Shown: in pieces, positions 8,339-16,569 of the stretch
How positions within the stretch are numbered: position 1 is the stretch's first letter
How the letters are laid out: every line of letters starts with the position of its first letter
Assembly: GCA_002838205.1 (NCBI GenBank)
Contig: CP017950.1
Location: 372,001 to 436,000, forward strand
Origin: Tenericutes bacterium MZ-XQ
GTDB lineage: Bacteria; Bacillota_I; Bacilli_A; Acholeplasmatales; Acholeplasmataceae
Length of the DNA stretch: 64,000 nt
Direction of reading: 5' to 3'
Position numbers and translations under genes: made by a program
The notes under the pieces: generated by a model
Told to the model about the DNA's origin: nothing
Database searches by the model: none
What the model saw: the letters and a program-made list of their open reading frames with translations, nothing else

Positions 8339-9724
8339 ATGAAAGCACTTGAAAAGTTCTTAAACAGTGGTCTTTTCATCGCAATCATCTTTGCAATTAC
8401 CTTTATTGCTTGGACCAATTTCGAGGAAACACCACCACATGCATTTAATATTTATAATATATATGGCATCTTTATATTAGCTGGTTTGATGTTTATCATA
8501 CTTGTTTTTTTTGAAAACACGTTATATATAACACCTATTTTAATGTCTTTTTTATTTATCGTTAATAAAAGCGATATGAACTTTGAGACGACTGTTTCCT
8601 TTGGTTGGATTTATATCGCACTAGGCATCATTTTTTTAGGTCCAATCATTCATTTCATAAGATATAAGCCTAAGTTCAAGAAAGGCTTTTTTACGTTGGG
8701 ATTAACACTGATTGCGATATCATATGTTGCATCATTATTGTTTCTACCATTTGATATTCAAGCAATACCTGTTTCCATATTAGGGTTTGTATATCTTGGG
8801 TTTTATCTTTTCTTAACTTCTACGGTTAAAGGCAACATATCTTATATTTTTAAGATCATGTTATTTGCAAATATTTTATTATCTTTACAAGTTGGTTTTT
8901 ATGTTTATCAGGGATATATGAATAACCCTGAATTAGGATTTGTCGATCGTATTTTTATCGGATGGGGAAGAAACCTTGGATGGGCAAACGTTAATGATAT
9001 GTGTTTTTATATCGCATTAACATTCCCTTCATACATCTACTTTATCTATAAAAAGCCATATCGCAATATGTATTTGTGGCTAGTGATGGTCATTCCACTA
9101 CTCATGGTTATACTAACCAAGTCAAGAGGTGGCATGATTGGATTTGTAGTAAGCTTCTTGGGTGTGTTGGCATTTAATACGGTTAAAGGACACCGAGTAC
9201 AGTTTATTCAAATGATTGTTTTCTTGTCTATTATTGGCATTATATTTTTTACCAATCAAGATGCACTGATCAAATGGTGGGAAATATTCCTAGATTCACT
9301 AGGTGATGATATCAACGATTTTTCTACAGGTCGTATCGCCATTTATCAACAAGGCTTAGAGGTCTTTAAAGCACATCCACTCTTTGGTGGTGGCTGGTTA
9401 TCCTTACAACAGTTAAATCCCGGCTCAAGGCTATTTATGTACCATTCTACACCAATTCAGTCTTTGGCTACAATGGGGTTATTTGGATTAGCAGCATTAT
9501 TCATACATTACGCTCAAGTAGTACTATTCTTCTTTAAAAACATTACGCTTGAAAAATCTTTATTTATCATTGGTTATTTCGCTAGTCAAGTTCATGGGTT
9601 AATCGATAATGTTCAATATGCTGTACCTTATTCATTGATTATGGTGATCTTCTTTGCAATATGGGAAAACAGCGAAAAACAAACAGATTTTAATATCGTA
9701 CATTTAAGATATGAACTGATATAG
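8339..9724 (+). CDS. O-antigen ligase / polymerase-like membrane protein
   Basis: A 461-residue integral membrane protein with about ten to twelve hydrophobic segments. The conserved block of the O-antigen ligase/Wzy-type family is visible: SRGGMIGFVV near residue 262, and TGRIAIYQQGLEVFKAHP followed by LFGGGW near residues 330-353. This is the lumenal loop that in WaaL/Wzy proteins joins undecaprenyl-linked glycans. Polysaccharide or glycolipid polymerisation is therefore likely, but substrate is unknown. ATG at 8339 follows AGGAGG, with TATAAT about 40 bases upstream. A terminator follows directly. It may work with the Wzz/BY-kinase trio at 15.9-18.0 kb. Confidence 0.75.
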   Translation: MKALEKFLNSGLFIAIIFAITFIAWTNFEETPPHAFNIYNIYGIFILAGLMFIILVFFENTLYITPILMSFLFIVNKSDMNFETTVSFGWIYIALGIIFLGPIIHFIRYKPKFKKGFFTLGLTLIAISYVASLLFLPFDIQAIPVSILGFVYLGFYLFLTSTVKGNISYIFKIMLFANILLSLQVGFYVYQGYMNNPELGFVDRIFIGWGRNLGWANVNDMCFYIALTFPSYIYFIYKKPYRNMYLWLVMVIPLLMVILTKSRGGMIGFVVSFLGVLAFNTVKGHRVQFIQMIVFLSIIGIIFFTNQDALIKWWEIFLDSLGDDINDFSTGRIAIYQQGLEVFKAHPLFGGGWLSLQQLNPGSRLFMYHSTPIQSLATMGLFGLAALFIHYAQVVLFFFKNITLEKSLFIIGYFASQVHGLIDNVQYAVPYSLIMVIFFAIWENSEKQTDFNIVHLRYELI

Positions 9725-9752
9725 TAGCATTGATTAGAAAACAGAAAAATAT

Positions 9753-9780
9753 ACGCATCTTTAGATGCGTTTTTTATTTC
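9753..9780 (+). terminator. Terminator of the O-antigen ligase-like gene
   Basis: Stem ACGCATCT/AGATGCGT (9753-9760 with 9763-9770) with a 2-base loop is followed by TTTTTATTTC. The last bases are part of the 8-bp target site of the adjacent IS element. Confidence 0.85.
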
Positions 9781-9783
9781 GAA

Positions 9784-9808
9784 AACTGTGTTCAAGATAA
9801 ATACTGAT
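9784..9808 (+). repeat. Left terminal inverted repeat of the IS1595 element
   Basis: This 25-bp sequence is the exact reverse complement of 11035-11059. It also encodes the last five residues (YQYLS) and the TGA stop of the transposase on the minus strand. Confidence 0.95.
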
Positions 9809-10838
9809 ATGGCTTAAAAATATCAATAGGCCAATCTCTTTGATGAATATCACTTGATTTGATTGAAACATGGTTTGATATGACATATTTTAATGCCGCA
9901 TTTAAGTGCTTGTCATACTCCAATTGATACTTTAAATACTTCATGAACCTAAACCACATCAAGTAACCCTCTAAATGTTTCGTAGATACGCCTCTAAATC
10001 TTCTAAACCAGGTTTTTAATTCACTATGATAATTATTAATAACTCCTAAACTGTATTCATCTTTGGTGTGTTCACCAGAAGGAATTTGTGTAACTGAACA
10101 TTCTAATTGATGAGCAATATCAAAATAAGATGATTTACTATCTGATGTGATATGACTACCCGCTTTAACCTTACCTTTAATGGCATCGAAGATATCATCT
10201 TTCCACGGATTTCCTTGACCAACGACCTTCGTTAAAACCTGATCATTTTCATCAAGTGCGATAAGAACACAAACATGTTCATTAGAAACACCACGTAAAA
10301 CGGCGGGTTCACCTTTCTTCTTAGCAGATCTTGGCATTTGTTTACCTTTCCAAGGACCCTTCATGTTAAGAAGAAAATAAGTTTCATCAATCTCTATTTC
10401 CCCAGACAGTTTGACAACTTCCTGATAGTCTTTCATCGCTTCGATGACTTTATGACGCCACGCAAAGGCAGTAGTCGTTGAAATCCCAACTTCAGATGCA
10501 CTCTTTCTTAAAGATAGACCATAGAGCATACATTTGATAAACATCAACCACTGTTCATATGACTTCTTGGAGTAACGAACGATGGAATGATGGGTATCTG
10601 AAATAGATCTACTGGTTTGAGGATTGAGATACTTTTGACGACCAGTAGGTGTCTTACCGTTTCTAACATATCCGTTAGGAACTCGACGCTCTCTAAAGAT
10701 GATTTTATGAAGAGCATTCGCAGCATCATTGATTATCTTTTGATTCAGCTGCATTTTCTTAAGCAGTTCATTATAATCATCAGCACATAAAGTTTGAATG
10801 ATTGGGTACAATGTTTCTGGTGTTATAGCTTGATTCAT
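9792..10838 (-). CDS. IS1595-family (ISXO2-like) transposase
   Basis: This DDE transposase moves the surrounding element. The N-terminal part has a helix-turn-helix-like stretch (LRKSASEVGISTTTAFAWRHKV). The ISXO2-like catalytic domain follows, with acidic residues in EIDETYF, in TSDSKSSYFD and in NNYHSELKTWFRRF, then a conserved FRxFRGVSTKHLEGYLMWF-like tail. The open frame extends to a TTG at 10877. The ATG at 10838 is preferred because AAGGAGT (10848-10854) lies nine bases before it, giving 348 residues. The leader holds two interlocked inverted repeats that may limit translation. The stop codon is inside the left inverted repeat. Confidence 0.93.
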   Translation of the reverse strand: MNQAITPETLYPIIQTLCADDYNELLKKMQLNQKIINDAANALHKIIFRERRVPNGYVRNGKTPTGRQKYLNPQTSRSISDTHHSIVRYSKKSYEQWLMFIKCMLYGLSLRKSASEVGISTTTAFAWRHKVIEAMKDYQEVVKLSGEIEIDETYFLLNMKGPWKGKQMPRSAKKKGEPAVLRGVSNEHVCVLIALDENDQVLTKVVGQGNPWKDDIFDAIKGKVKAGSHITSDSKSSYFDIAHQLECSVTQIPSGEHTKDEYSLGVINNYHSELKTWFRRFRGVSTKHLEGYLMWFRFMKYLKYQLEYDKHLNAALKYVISNHVSIKSSDIHQRDWPIDIFKPYQYLS

Positions 10839-10874
10839 GTTTGGTAGACTCCTTAAATGATAAATGTCCTTAAG

Positions 10875-10983
10875 CAACCAGCTTGAATAGGAACTTTCTT
10901 ATCGCCAAACAAGAAATAGTGTCCAAGCTGGTTGATTAAAGACATCAACTTAAAAGGTATTCTATTCACTATTCTTGTTTGGC
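10875..10983 (-). repeat. Interlocked inverted repeats in the transposase leader
   Basis: Two inverted repeats alternate in the order A-B-A'-B'. A is CAACCAGCTTG (10875-10885), paired with its exact complement at 10924-10934. B starts GCCAAACAAG (10904-10921) and pairs with 10967-10983 over 17 bases with one bulged A. Because they interleave, both stems can form together only as a pseudoknot; otherwise they compete. They lie 20-130 bases upstream of the transposase ribosome site. Confidence 0.8.
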
Positions 10984-11034
10984 ATAATCATTTTACCAAA
11001 CGTAAGGTTATTATTCAATTATGAGTTATACAAA

Positions 11035-11059
11035 ATCAGTATTTATCTTGAACACAGTT
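11035..11059 (-). repeat. Right terminal inverted repeat of the IS1595 element
   Basis: A 25-bp exact reverse complement of 9784-9808, followed by the second copy of the target duplication ATTTCGAA at 11060-11067. The space from here to the transposase start (10839-11034) has no gene, only the leader repeats described separately. Confidence 0.95.
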
Positions 11060-11097
11060 ATTTCGAAAATAATTTTATACATTTTTTAAAAAAAGTA

Positions 11098-11126
11098 TTG
11101 ATTAAAAATGATGAATAAGATACAAT
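11098..11126 (+). promoter_or_regulatory. Promoter of the DUF2975/YozG-type operon
   Basis: TTGATT (11098-11103), a 17-base spacer and TACAAT (11121-11126) lie on the plus strand. AGGGGGA is just before the ATG at 11161. The IS element sits 38 bases upstream and left this promoter intact. Confidence 0.7.
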
Positions 11127-11160
11127 ATTATCGAAAAACAATAATTCAGGGGGACATCCA

Positions 11161-11964
11161 ATGAAAAGACCATGGATCTTAATCATACTCGGTATACTCG
11201 TTATATTAACACTTATGCTGACATACAATAACAATGATGAAAATTTTCTACCTATCTATGAAGATACTGAAATTTATAGTGAAGCATTGATTAAAACAGG
11301 TGCAAATGAAAGTGATTATACACCCTATCAAACATGGGTTATATACAATCAAGAAGATTTAAGTTATGTAAAAAAATTTCATGAAGAAGCATATACAGGT
11401 CTAAGCAGTAATCCAGTAGTCTTTATGCGTGACTGGGGTGAAGCTTCAAAAGTTGATTGGGATCAATCATTAGATCTAGAAACTGACATCTCTTTGTTTG
11501 AATCTGATCAACAGTATTTGATTATACTTACATTTGAAATACCCTATGTTTATACGACTTCACAAAATCAAATCGGGTATATCGATATTAGACACTCTAA
11601 TAACTTTTATATATCATCAAGTCTTCATATATCTTATGTTGACGATAATAAAGAATATATCTTATCTGCGACTTCACTCTTTCCAAATAATCATCTTGAA
11701 ATGATTCCTATTTATCAGAATACTACACCAATTAATCAAATCATAAAACCATCGTTAATATATACATATATCTTTAATGTTCATCCGACAAGTGACAATG
11801 ATCTTGGAATAGATATGTACTTAGGTATGGATATTGATATATATATGCCAAAACCAAATACAAACAATGCTGTTCAAATTGGTTTTAATGAGTTTAAAGA
11901 AGCAAATCATATCTTCTTGGTTACAAGAAAATCTGTTCAATATAGAAAGGAAATAAGCCAATGA
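11161..11964 (+). CDS. Membrane-anchored extracytoplasmic protein, unknown
   Basis: A 267-residue protein with an N-terminal membrane anchor (about residues 4-24, hydrophobic after MKRP) and no lipobox Cys, so the rest should lie outside the membrane. The outer part is rich in Tyr, Asp and Asn with no recognised motif. It is the first gene of a four-gene operon: its stop overlaps the next start as ATGA. The company of a DUF2975/YozG-type pair and a second anchored protein at the operon end suggests a shared envelope role. Function unknown. Confidence 0.65.
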   Translation: MKRPWILIILGILVILTLMLTYNNNDENFLPIYEDTEIYSEALIKTGANESDYTPYQTWVIYNQEDLSYVKKFHEEAYTGLSSNPVVFMRDWGEASKVDWDQSLDLETDISLFESDQQYLIILTFEIPYVYTTSQNQIGYIDIRHSNNFYISSSLHISYVDDNKEYILSATSLFPNNHLEMIPIYQNTTPINQIIKPSLIYTYIFNVHPTSDNDLGIDMYLGMDIDIYMPKPNTNNAVQIGFNEFKEANHIFLVTRKSVQYRKEISQ

Positions 11965-12506
11965 CTCTATTTTTCATCATATCAGCTTTAGTATTTGGAT
12001 TTGGGATATTCATTATCTATTTAGCATACATCATTAATAAAGAAAACAAAGATATATTAAAACTACTTACAATTTTTGTGAAATTTGGTCTATTATTATA
12101 TATCCTTGTATCCATGATTATTACAGGATTTGCAATCTTTTCTTTAACAAGTGAGTTACTCATCACTGCGATGATTATTAAGCAAATCATTACAACGATT
12201 TATTATATCTTCATATATCAACTATCATCAAAATTATTATATAATCTTAAAGTTAATCATATTTTCACTTTAGATAACAGTAGCATTATTAAACGTATTG
12301 CCTTAATGTTCTTATATTTATCCATCACAGAAATTGTTGTCGGGTTATTCTTTGCGATTATAACGTTCTCATCAACTAGAAGTTTCAATGTTTCGACAAA
12401 TAATACGATTTTTGTATATGTTATTATTGCTCTAGTTCTTGAAGTGATATCACTACTTCTTAAAAAAGCAACCCATATTTATGAGGAAAACCAATTAACC
12501 ATATGA
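11961..12506 (+). CDS. DUF2975-like four-helix membrane protein
   Basis: A 181-residue protein with four predicted membrane segments (about 3-25, 39-65, 95-125 region and 145-165) separated by short loops, including the loop motif KVNHIFTLDNSSIIKRI. This matches the DUF2975 pattern, in which such proteins are encoded directly before a small YozG-type XRE regulator, as also here. Start overlaps the previous stop (ATGA) and its own stop overlaps the next start (ATGA), so translation is probably coupled. The molecular role of DUF2975 proteins is not established. Confidence 0.72.
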   Translation: MTLFFIISALVFGFGIFIIYLAYIINKENKDILKLLTIFVKFGLLLYILVSMIITGFAIFSLTSELLITAMIIKQIITTIYYIFIYQLSSKLLYNLKVNHIFTLDNSSIIKRIALMFLYLSITEIVVGLFFAIITFSSTRSFNVSTNNTIFVYVIIALVLEVISLLLKKATHIYEENQLTI

Positions 12507-12733
12507 TAAAGATAAATCTGTCAGAACTTTTAAAAGATAGACAAATGTCATCTAAAGAATTGACACAAATTATTGATATCACAGAAGCAAATTTGTCAAT
12601 ATTAAGAAGTGGAAAAGCGAAAGCTATTCGCTTTTCTACATTAGATAGTATCTGTAAGGCGCTTCATTGTCAGCCCGGAGATATTCTTGAATACATTGAA
12701 GGGGATTTAGAAGAGGGTGATTTAGATGATTAG
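12503..12733 (+). CDS. YozG-type Cro/CI (XRE) transcriptional regulator
   Basis: A 76-residue DNA-binding protein made of one HTH_3-like five-helix domain. The helix-turn-helix covers about residues 13-38 (MSSKELTQIIDITEANLSIL) and the tail has the family-typical phrase TLDSICKALHCQPGDILEY. This is the YozG-like group usually paired with a DUF2975 membrane protein, directly upstream here. The tail is very acidic. Its start overlaps the previous stop and its end overlaps the next gene by eight bases. It probably regulates this operon, but no operator was identified. Confidence 0.85.
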   Translation: MIKINLSELLKDRQMSSKELTQIIDITEANLSILRSGKAKAIRFSTLDSICKALHCQPGDILEYIEGDLEEGDLDD

Positions 12734-13721
12734 TAATATCCAAAGCAGTGTCATCATTTTACTGTTTGTCTTAAGTTTAGTCACATTAATAAAATTTTGG
12801 AAGCATAAAAATTATAGATATAGTGTCATTGGTGGATATGTGCTGATTCTCGTTTTCTTTATAATTTATATATTTAGTTTTTCAAATGATCAAAGTGTAC
12901 CAGCACAAATAGTCACTGATAAAAGATTATCTCTTCTGCTAGAAGAAACGGCTGATCGTAACTATCTATCAAATCATAATGAAGAAGCTTTATACATAGA
13001 TTTTTATGACAACAATCCAAAAATACTTAAAGCATGGCATCCGATTTATTTGGATGAAATCGATAACTATTATATTGTCATATTTAGTAAGAATAAGGAT
13101 AAAAGCATATCTTATTTGAGATTTAGACAAGGTGATTTTGAAAGATTTGATGACATCGATAGATTAGTTGTGATCAATAAAGATACTGGATTCATCTTTC
13201 ATACTACGCATTATGATCTTATCGGACATGAGATTGATCTAACGAGTTTTCAAGAAGGCAATAACATCGTAACATTTAATGTGTTTTTACCATATGAAGA
13301 AAAAATATCTTATATAAGATATATCAGTTACACAGACGACTACTCAGTAATGGAAAGTCATGAGAATTTTCATTCTGAACCTATGGGTGGTAATTGGATT
13401 GGCATGGTTGGTCATACACATACACTCGGTGATCCCTCTTGGGTTGAAGATTTCATTTTATATGAGGATTTGTATTATTACGAAGATAGTTATGGGGAAG
13501 CTTATTATGGATATTTAGAATATCAAGGCGGCTGGGTTCAGTTTAGAAAAAGTTATCATTTTACAGATGAAACCTATGTGAAAGAAGGCTATTTAAAGTT
13601 CACTAGTGATGGCTTATATTATGTAGATAATGATTTAAACCTCGTCAAAATTAGAGGACCTTATAAAACAACGATTACTTCTAACATCGATATTAACGAT
13701 TGGGAATCATATATCAATTAA
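12726..13721 (+). CDS. Membrane protein with large outer domain, unknown
   Basis: A 331-residue protein with two N-terminal membrane segments (about 4-22 and 35-53) followed by a domain of some 275 residues. That domain is rich in Tyr, Asp and Glu, including YEDLYYYEDSYGEAYYG near residue 245. No catalytic motif was recognised. It is the last gene of the four-gene operon and overlaps the regulator by eight bases. Its composition resembles that of the first gene, so the two may be partners or distant paralogues. A terminator follows. Confidence 0.62.
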   Translation: MISNIQSSVIILLFVLSLVTLIKFWKHKNYRYSVIGGYVLILVFFIIYIFSFSNDQSVPAQIVTDKRLSLLLEETADRNYLSNHNEEALYIDFYDNNPKILKAWHPIYLDEIDNYYIVIFSKNKDKSISYLRFRQGDFERFDDIDRLVVINKDTGFIFHTTHYDLIGHEIDLTSFQEGNNIVTFNVFLPYEEKISYIRYISYTDDYSVMESHENFHSEPMGGNWIGMVGHTHTLGDPSWVEDFILYEDLYYYEDSYGEAYYGYLEYQGGWVQFRKSYHFTDETYVKEGYLKFTSDGLYYVDNDLNLVKIRGPYKTTITSNIDINDWESYIN

Positions 13722-13743
13722 AGATTTTCACTCATAAAATAAA

Positions 13744-13775
13744 AGCGGAACTCCCTTAGGAATTCCGCTATTTTT
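13744..13775. terminator. Terminator between convergent units
   Basis: Stem AGCGGAA/TTCCGCT (13744-13750 with 13763-13769) is followed by ATTTTT on the plus strand, ending the operon at 13721. On the minus strand AAAAGCGG precedes a TTTT tract, so it may also end the small gene at 13774-13851. Confidence 0.75.
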
Positions 13776-13851
13776 ATGCTACAAATGCGTAAATTAAGCC
13801 AGTAGCAAGTAACAATAAATCAACAATTAATATAATGTGTTTTCTCTTCAT
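13774..13851 (-). CDS. Candidate 25-residue single-span membrane peptide
   Basis: A short open frame begins ATG at 13851 and ends TAA at 13774. The peptide starts MKRKHIILIVDLLLLA and ends IYAFVA: positive residues first, then one continuous hydrophobic span. AAAGGA lies nine bases before the ATG. It sits just downstream of ilvE on the same strand and directly before a terminator hairpin. Such a start, composition and position are what real small membrane proteins show, but chance cannot be ruled out at this length. Confidence 0.42.
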   Translation of the reverse strand: MKRKHIILIVDLLLLATGLIYAFVA

Positions 13852-13882
13852 GTCTTTAAATCCTTTTCTAACTATTTTGTAT

Positions 13883-14899
13883 TTACTCGTGAGGTTTTAA
13901 AATGGTGATCCAATTACTTGGATCAGGAATATCGCCAACTTGAATACCTGTGATAATCTCTAAGAGTTGTTTTGTTACAGGACCCATGTCTTTATGGCAT
14001 TTAAACTGATGCACATGACCAAGATGCTCAATCGATCCGATAGGTGTTACGATTGCTGCTGTGCCACAAGCACCAGCTTCATCAATATGATCAAGTTTTT
14101 CAATAAATATATCTGTTTCTTCAACGTCCAGATTTAACATATGTCTTGCAATATATCTTAATGAACGATTGGTTATACTATTTAAAATCGAAGGTGATTT
14201 AGGCGTAATATAGGCCTTTTGTTTGGTAATCGCAAAGAAATTGGCTGCGCCAACTTCTTCAATTTTAGTATGTGTTTTTGGATCTAAAAAGATAGTATCT
14301 GCAAATCCCTTTTTTCTAGCTTCTACTTGTGCATAAAGACTAGCTGCATAATTACCACCAACTTTGACATCTCCAGTCCCGTGTGGTGCTGCTCGATCAA
14401 TTTCAGAGGTAATCATGTTCACAGGTTTCATCGGTCCTTCAAAATATTTTTCAACTGGTGATACAATCACACTAAATATATATTCTGGCGCTGGACGAAG
14501 TCCTAAATTATTTCCTACACCAATCATAAATGGTCTTATGTATAAAGTTGCACCTGTACCATAAGGTGGTACATACTCATGGTTTGCTAAAACAGTCATT
14601 TTAACAGCTTCAACAAATATATCTAAAGGTACTTTAGGCATCATCATGCGTTCGCATGATTCCTGAAACCTTTTTGCATTATCCATGACTCTAAATAAGT
14701 TGATGTCACCATCTTTTCTTCTGTATGCTTTCAATCCTTCAAATGCTTGTTGACCATAATGAAGTGATGTCGATGTTGCAGCTATTGTAAATGTGTCTTC
14801 TTCTCTTAAAATCCCTTCAGTCCAATTACCATCCTTGAAATAGGATATGTAGTTGTATGGTGTTTTAACATAAGTAAATCCTTTTGCCTTATTTTCCAT
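13883..14899 (-). CDS. ilvE: Branched-chain amino acid aminotransferase
   Basis: A PLP-dependent fold-type IV enzyme that exchanges amino groups between Leu/Ile/Val and 2-oxoglutarate in the cytoplasm. At 338 residues it fits the BCAT group close to the mitochondrial/BcaT type. Key segments are FEGLKAYRRKDGDINLFR (near 54-71), the Schiff-base lysine in KVGGNYAASL (near 180), EEVGAANFFAI and the GACGTAA phosphate-binding turn. Nothing else for branched-chain biosynthesis is nearby, so it may serve catabolism or interconversion of imported amino acids. The ATG has GGAGG-like sequence upstream. It follows a YwaF-like gene by 20 bases and could share its transcript. Confidence 0.94.
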   Translation of the reverse strand: MENKAKGFTYVKTPYNYISYFKDGNWTEGILREEDTFTIAATSTSLHYGQQAFEGLKAYRRKDGDINLFRVMDNAKRFQESCERMMMPKVPLDIFVEAVKMTVLANHEYVPPYGTGATLYIRPFMIGVGNNLGLRPAPEYIFSVIVSPVEKYFEGPMKPVNMITSEIDRAAPHGTGDVKVGGNYAASLYAQVEARKKGFADTIFLDPKTHTKIEEVGAANFFAITKQKAYITPKSPSILNSITNRSLRYIARHMLNLDVEETDIFIEKLDHIDEAGACGTAAIVTPIGSIEHLGHVHQFKCHKDMGPVTKQLLEIITGIQVGDIPDPSNWITILKPHE

Positions 14900-14919
14900 A
14901 ATCTCCTCCGGTTATTTTC

Positions 14920-15825
14920 TTATATTTTTTGCGATTCTTCAGACTTAATCGATCTCGGATTAAATACTTGTTTAAAAAATAATTTTGTATCTTCTTTATC
15001 GTAAATGAAACAGAAAATCAGTGCAATCATGCCACCATAAACAATGGTTGGTAAGATTAACCAAATCACTGGCATTAAAAATGTGAACTCATAAACTGGG
15101 TGTGTTAGGACAAAGAAACTTGGTATTAATGCACCTACCATCATGCCTATACCAGTAAACTCTTCTTTAGTGCCAAAGATAAATGAAGGGTTTCTTTTAT
15201 TTGGATCAAATAAATGCTCTTTTGGTACCCATCCTAAAGCAGTAATGATAAGCTCATTGATAAAGATAACTAAGAAGATGAGTAATAGCATAAACGGTGC
15301 TCGGTAAGCTCTTCTAATGGATATTTCATGCATCTTGTAATGCATCATTAAAAATGGGATTAAAAATAGCAGGTAATGTGCAAAATAAAACCTAATGTTC
15401 TCAAGTAAAAATGCTGGTCTTACACCAATTGAGATGGTTCCATTAAAGATAGAACTCATCGCATCGACAGGTGCTATAAATGTAATCACACCAGATGCCA
15501 TCCCAACCATGACCATATAATCTTTAATGGTTTTGTTTTTAACAAAATATAATAATGGGAATAACAAAACACTCGTTGCACAAATATTTTCAAATGTCAC
15601 TTTAGTCCAGACATGATCCACTAATGTATATGGATAGATCATCACTTTTAGAAAGTGGATGACAAAATTTAACATAATAAGACCAAAAATAAAACGACTT
15701 CTAAATCTATTTGTTTTATTTTTTAGAAATTTAACTGATAGTATGGTCACCCCAACTGCAAGTGCTATATATAAAAAATAATAGAAATTAAATAAACCAA
15801 CTTGTCCCATAACTTTTCGCCCCAT
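14920..15825 (-). CDS. YwaF / TMEM164-like integral membrane protein
   Basis: A 301-residue membrane protein with about seven to eight hydrophobic segments and a charged C-terminal tail. The pattern, with conserved Asn, His and Arg in membrane segments (FVIHFLKV, FENICATSVLLFP, FYFAHYLLFLIPF), resembles the YwaF/TMEM164 family (TIGR02206). Function in bacteria is unknown. Two starts are possible: ATG at 15825, or ATG at 15810 which has GGGGCG nine bases upstream and may be the real one. It lies directly upstream of ilvE. Confidence 0.65.
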   Translation of the reverse strand: MGRKVMGQVGLFNFYYFLYIALAVGVTILSVKFLKNKTNRFRSRFIFGLIMLNFVIHFLKVMIYPYTLVDHVWTKVTFENICATSVLLFPLLYFVKNKTIKDYMVMVGMASGVITFIAPVDAMSSIFNGTISIGVRPAFLLENIRFYFAHYLLFLIPFLMMHYKMHEISIRRAYRAPFMLLLIFLVIFINELIITALGWVPKEHLFDPNKRNPSFIFGTKEEFTGIGMMVGALIPSFFVLTHPVYEFTFLMPVIWLILPTIVYGGMIALIFCFIYDKEDTKLFFKQVFNPRSIKSEESQKI

Positions 15826-15873
15826 TTCATAATTCGATTATACCATAATCTATTTTAAATATAAATATTTAAA

Positions 15874-15895
15874 AACAACCACAAACGTGGTTGTT
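15874..15895 (-). terminator. Terminator of the polysaccharide-control operon
   Basis: Perfect 9-bp stem AACAACCAC/GTGGTTGTT with loop AAAC, followed on the minus strand by TTTTTAAAT. The first arm touches the stop codon of the CpsB-like gene. Confidence 0.85.
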
Positions 15896-16569
15896 TATAA
15901 CTGAATACGATTGAATAATAAGTCTAATGCATCCTGATCATAATACTTTTTGAGATAGGTTTTCGCTTCTAATAAATTAGGCGGTCTTTTATCCATATTA
16001 TGCGTATCAGTTGCTATGATATCTATTAAATTAAGCTTAATAAGTTTTTTTACAGTCTTTTTATTTGCTAGTTTATCAATATTTAGAATTGCTGATGCGT
16101 TGACTTGGATTAAAGCTCCTGAAAGCTTTATTTTTTCAATATCTTCTATGGTTAAATAGTTGTATCTTTCGATATGGGCAACAATCACCTGATATCCCAT
16201 CGCCATGACATCATAACATACATCTTCAATCGGAGATTCAGCTTTTGTTGAAAACTCGATTAAAACATATTTATGTGCTCCAAACTGATATTTGCTAAAA
16301 TCAGTTTCAATATGTGAATGATACATGATTTCAGCACCTAGATGCAAGTTCACTGCTAAGCCTAGATTTGAAACTTCTGCTTTTAACATTTCAAACTGTG
16401 CTTTTCTCTTTGCTGTATTTGCTTTTGTTACTCTTGATTGAACATGCGGTGTTAAAACAATATCAGTAACACCTTGTTCGATTTCTTTTTCAATCATTTG
16501 AATGGATGTTTCTAAATCTTTAGAACCATCATCCACATTAGGTAAGATATGTGTGTGAATATCGATCAT
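15895..16569 (-). CDS. CpsB/YwqE-type tyrosine phosphatase (PHP family)
   Basis: A 224-residue metal-dependent PHP-fold phosphatase. The N-terminal DIHTHILPNVDDGSKD (residues 2-17) is the signature of CpsB/Wzb/YwqE enzymes, with further metal ligands in TPHV, HLGAEIMY and VAHIERYNY, and the last in ATDTHNMD. In this family the enzyme removes phosphate from the tyrosine tail of the partner BY-kinase, here encoded immediately upstream with start and stop sharing base 16569. It is the last gene of the Wzz-BY-kinase-phosphatase trio. Confidence 0.9.
   Translation of the reverse strand: MIDIHTHILPNVDDGSKDLETSIQMIEKEIEQGVTDIVLTPHVQSRVTKANTAKRKAQFEMLKAEVSNLGLAVNLHLGAEIMYHSHIETDFSKYQFGAHKYVLIEFSTKAESPIEDVCYDVMAMGYQVIVAHIERYNYLTIEDIEKIKLSGALIQVNASAILNIDKLANKKTVKKLIKLNLIDIIATDTHNMDKRPPNLLEAKTYLKKYYDQDALDLLFNRIQL

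Larger units (their letters stand above)
9776..11067. mobile_element. Complete IS1595-family insertion sequence with target duplication
   Basis: The element runs from 9784 to 11059 (1276 bp) and is flanked by the 8-bp direct repeat ATTTCGAA (9776-9783 and 11060-11067). The ends are perfect 25-bp inverted repeats (9784-9808 and 11035-11059) starting AACTGTGTTCAAG. One transposase gene of the ISXO2-like DDE type reads leftward, and its stop codon lies inside the left inverted repeat. Eight-base duplications fit the IS1595 family. Perfect ends and an intact gene suggest recent insertion and possible activity. It landed between a terminator and the promoter of the next operon. Confidence 0.95.

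Noticed and set aside
10839-10877. Longer N-terminus of the IS1595 transposase from TTG 10877
   Set aside because: The ATG at 10838 has AAGGAGT at ideal distance; the extension would include the SD itself and hairpin arm A.
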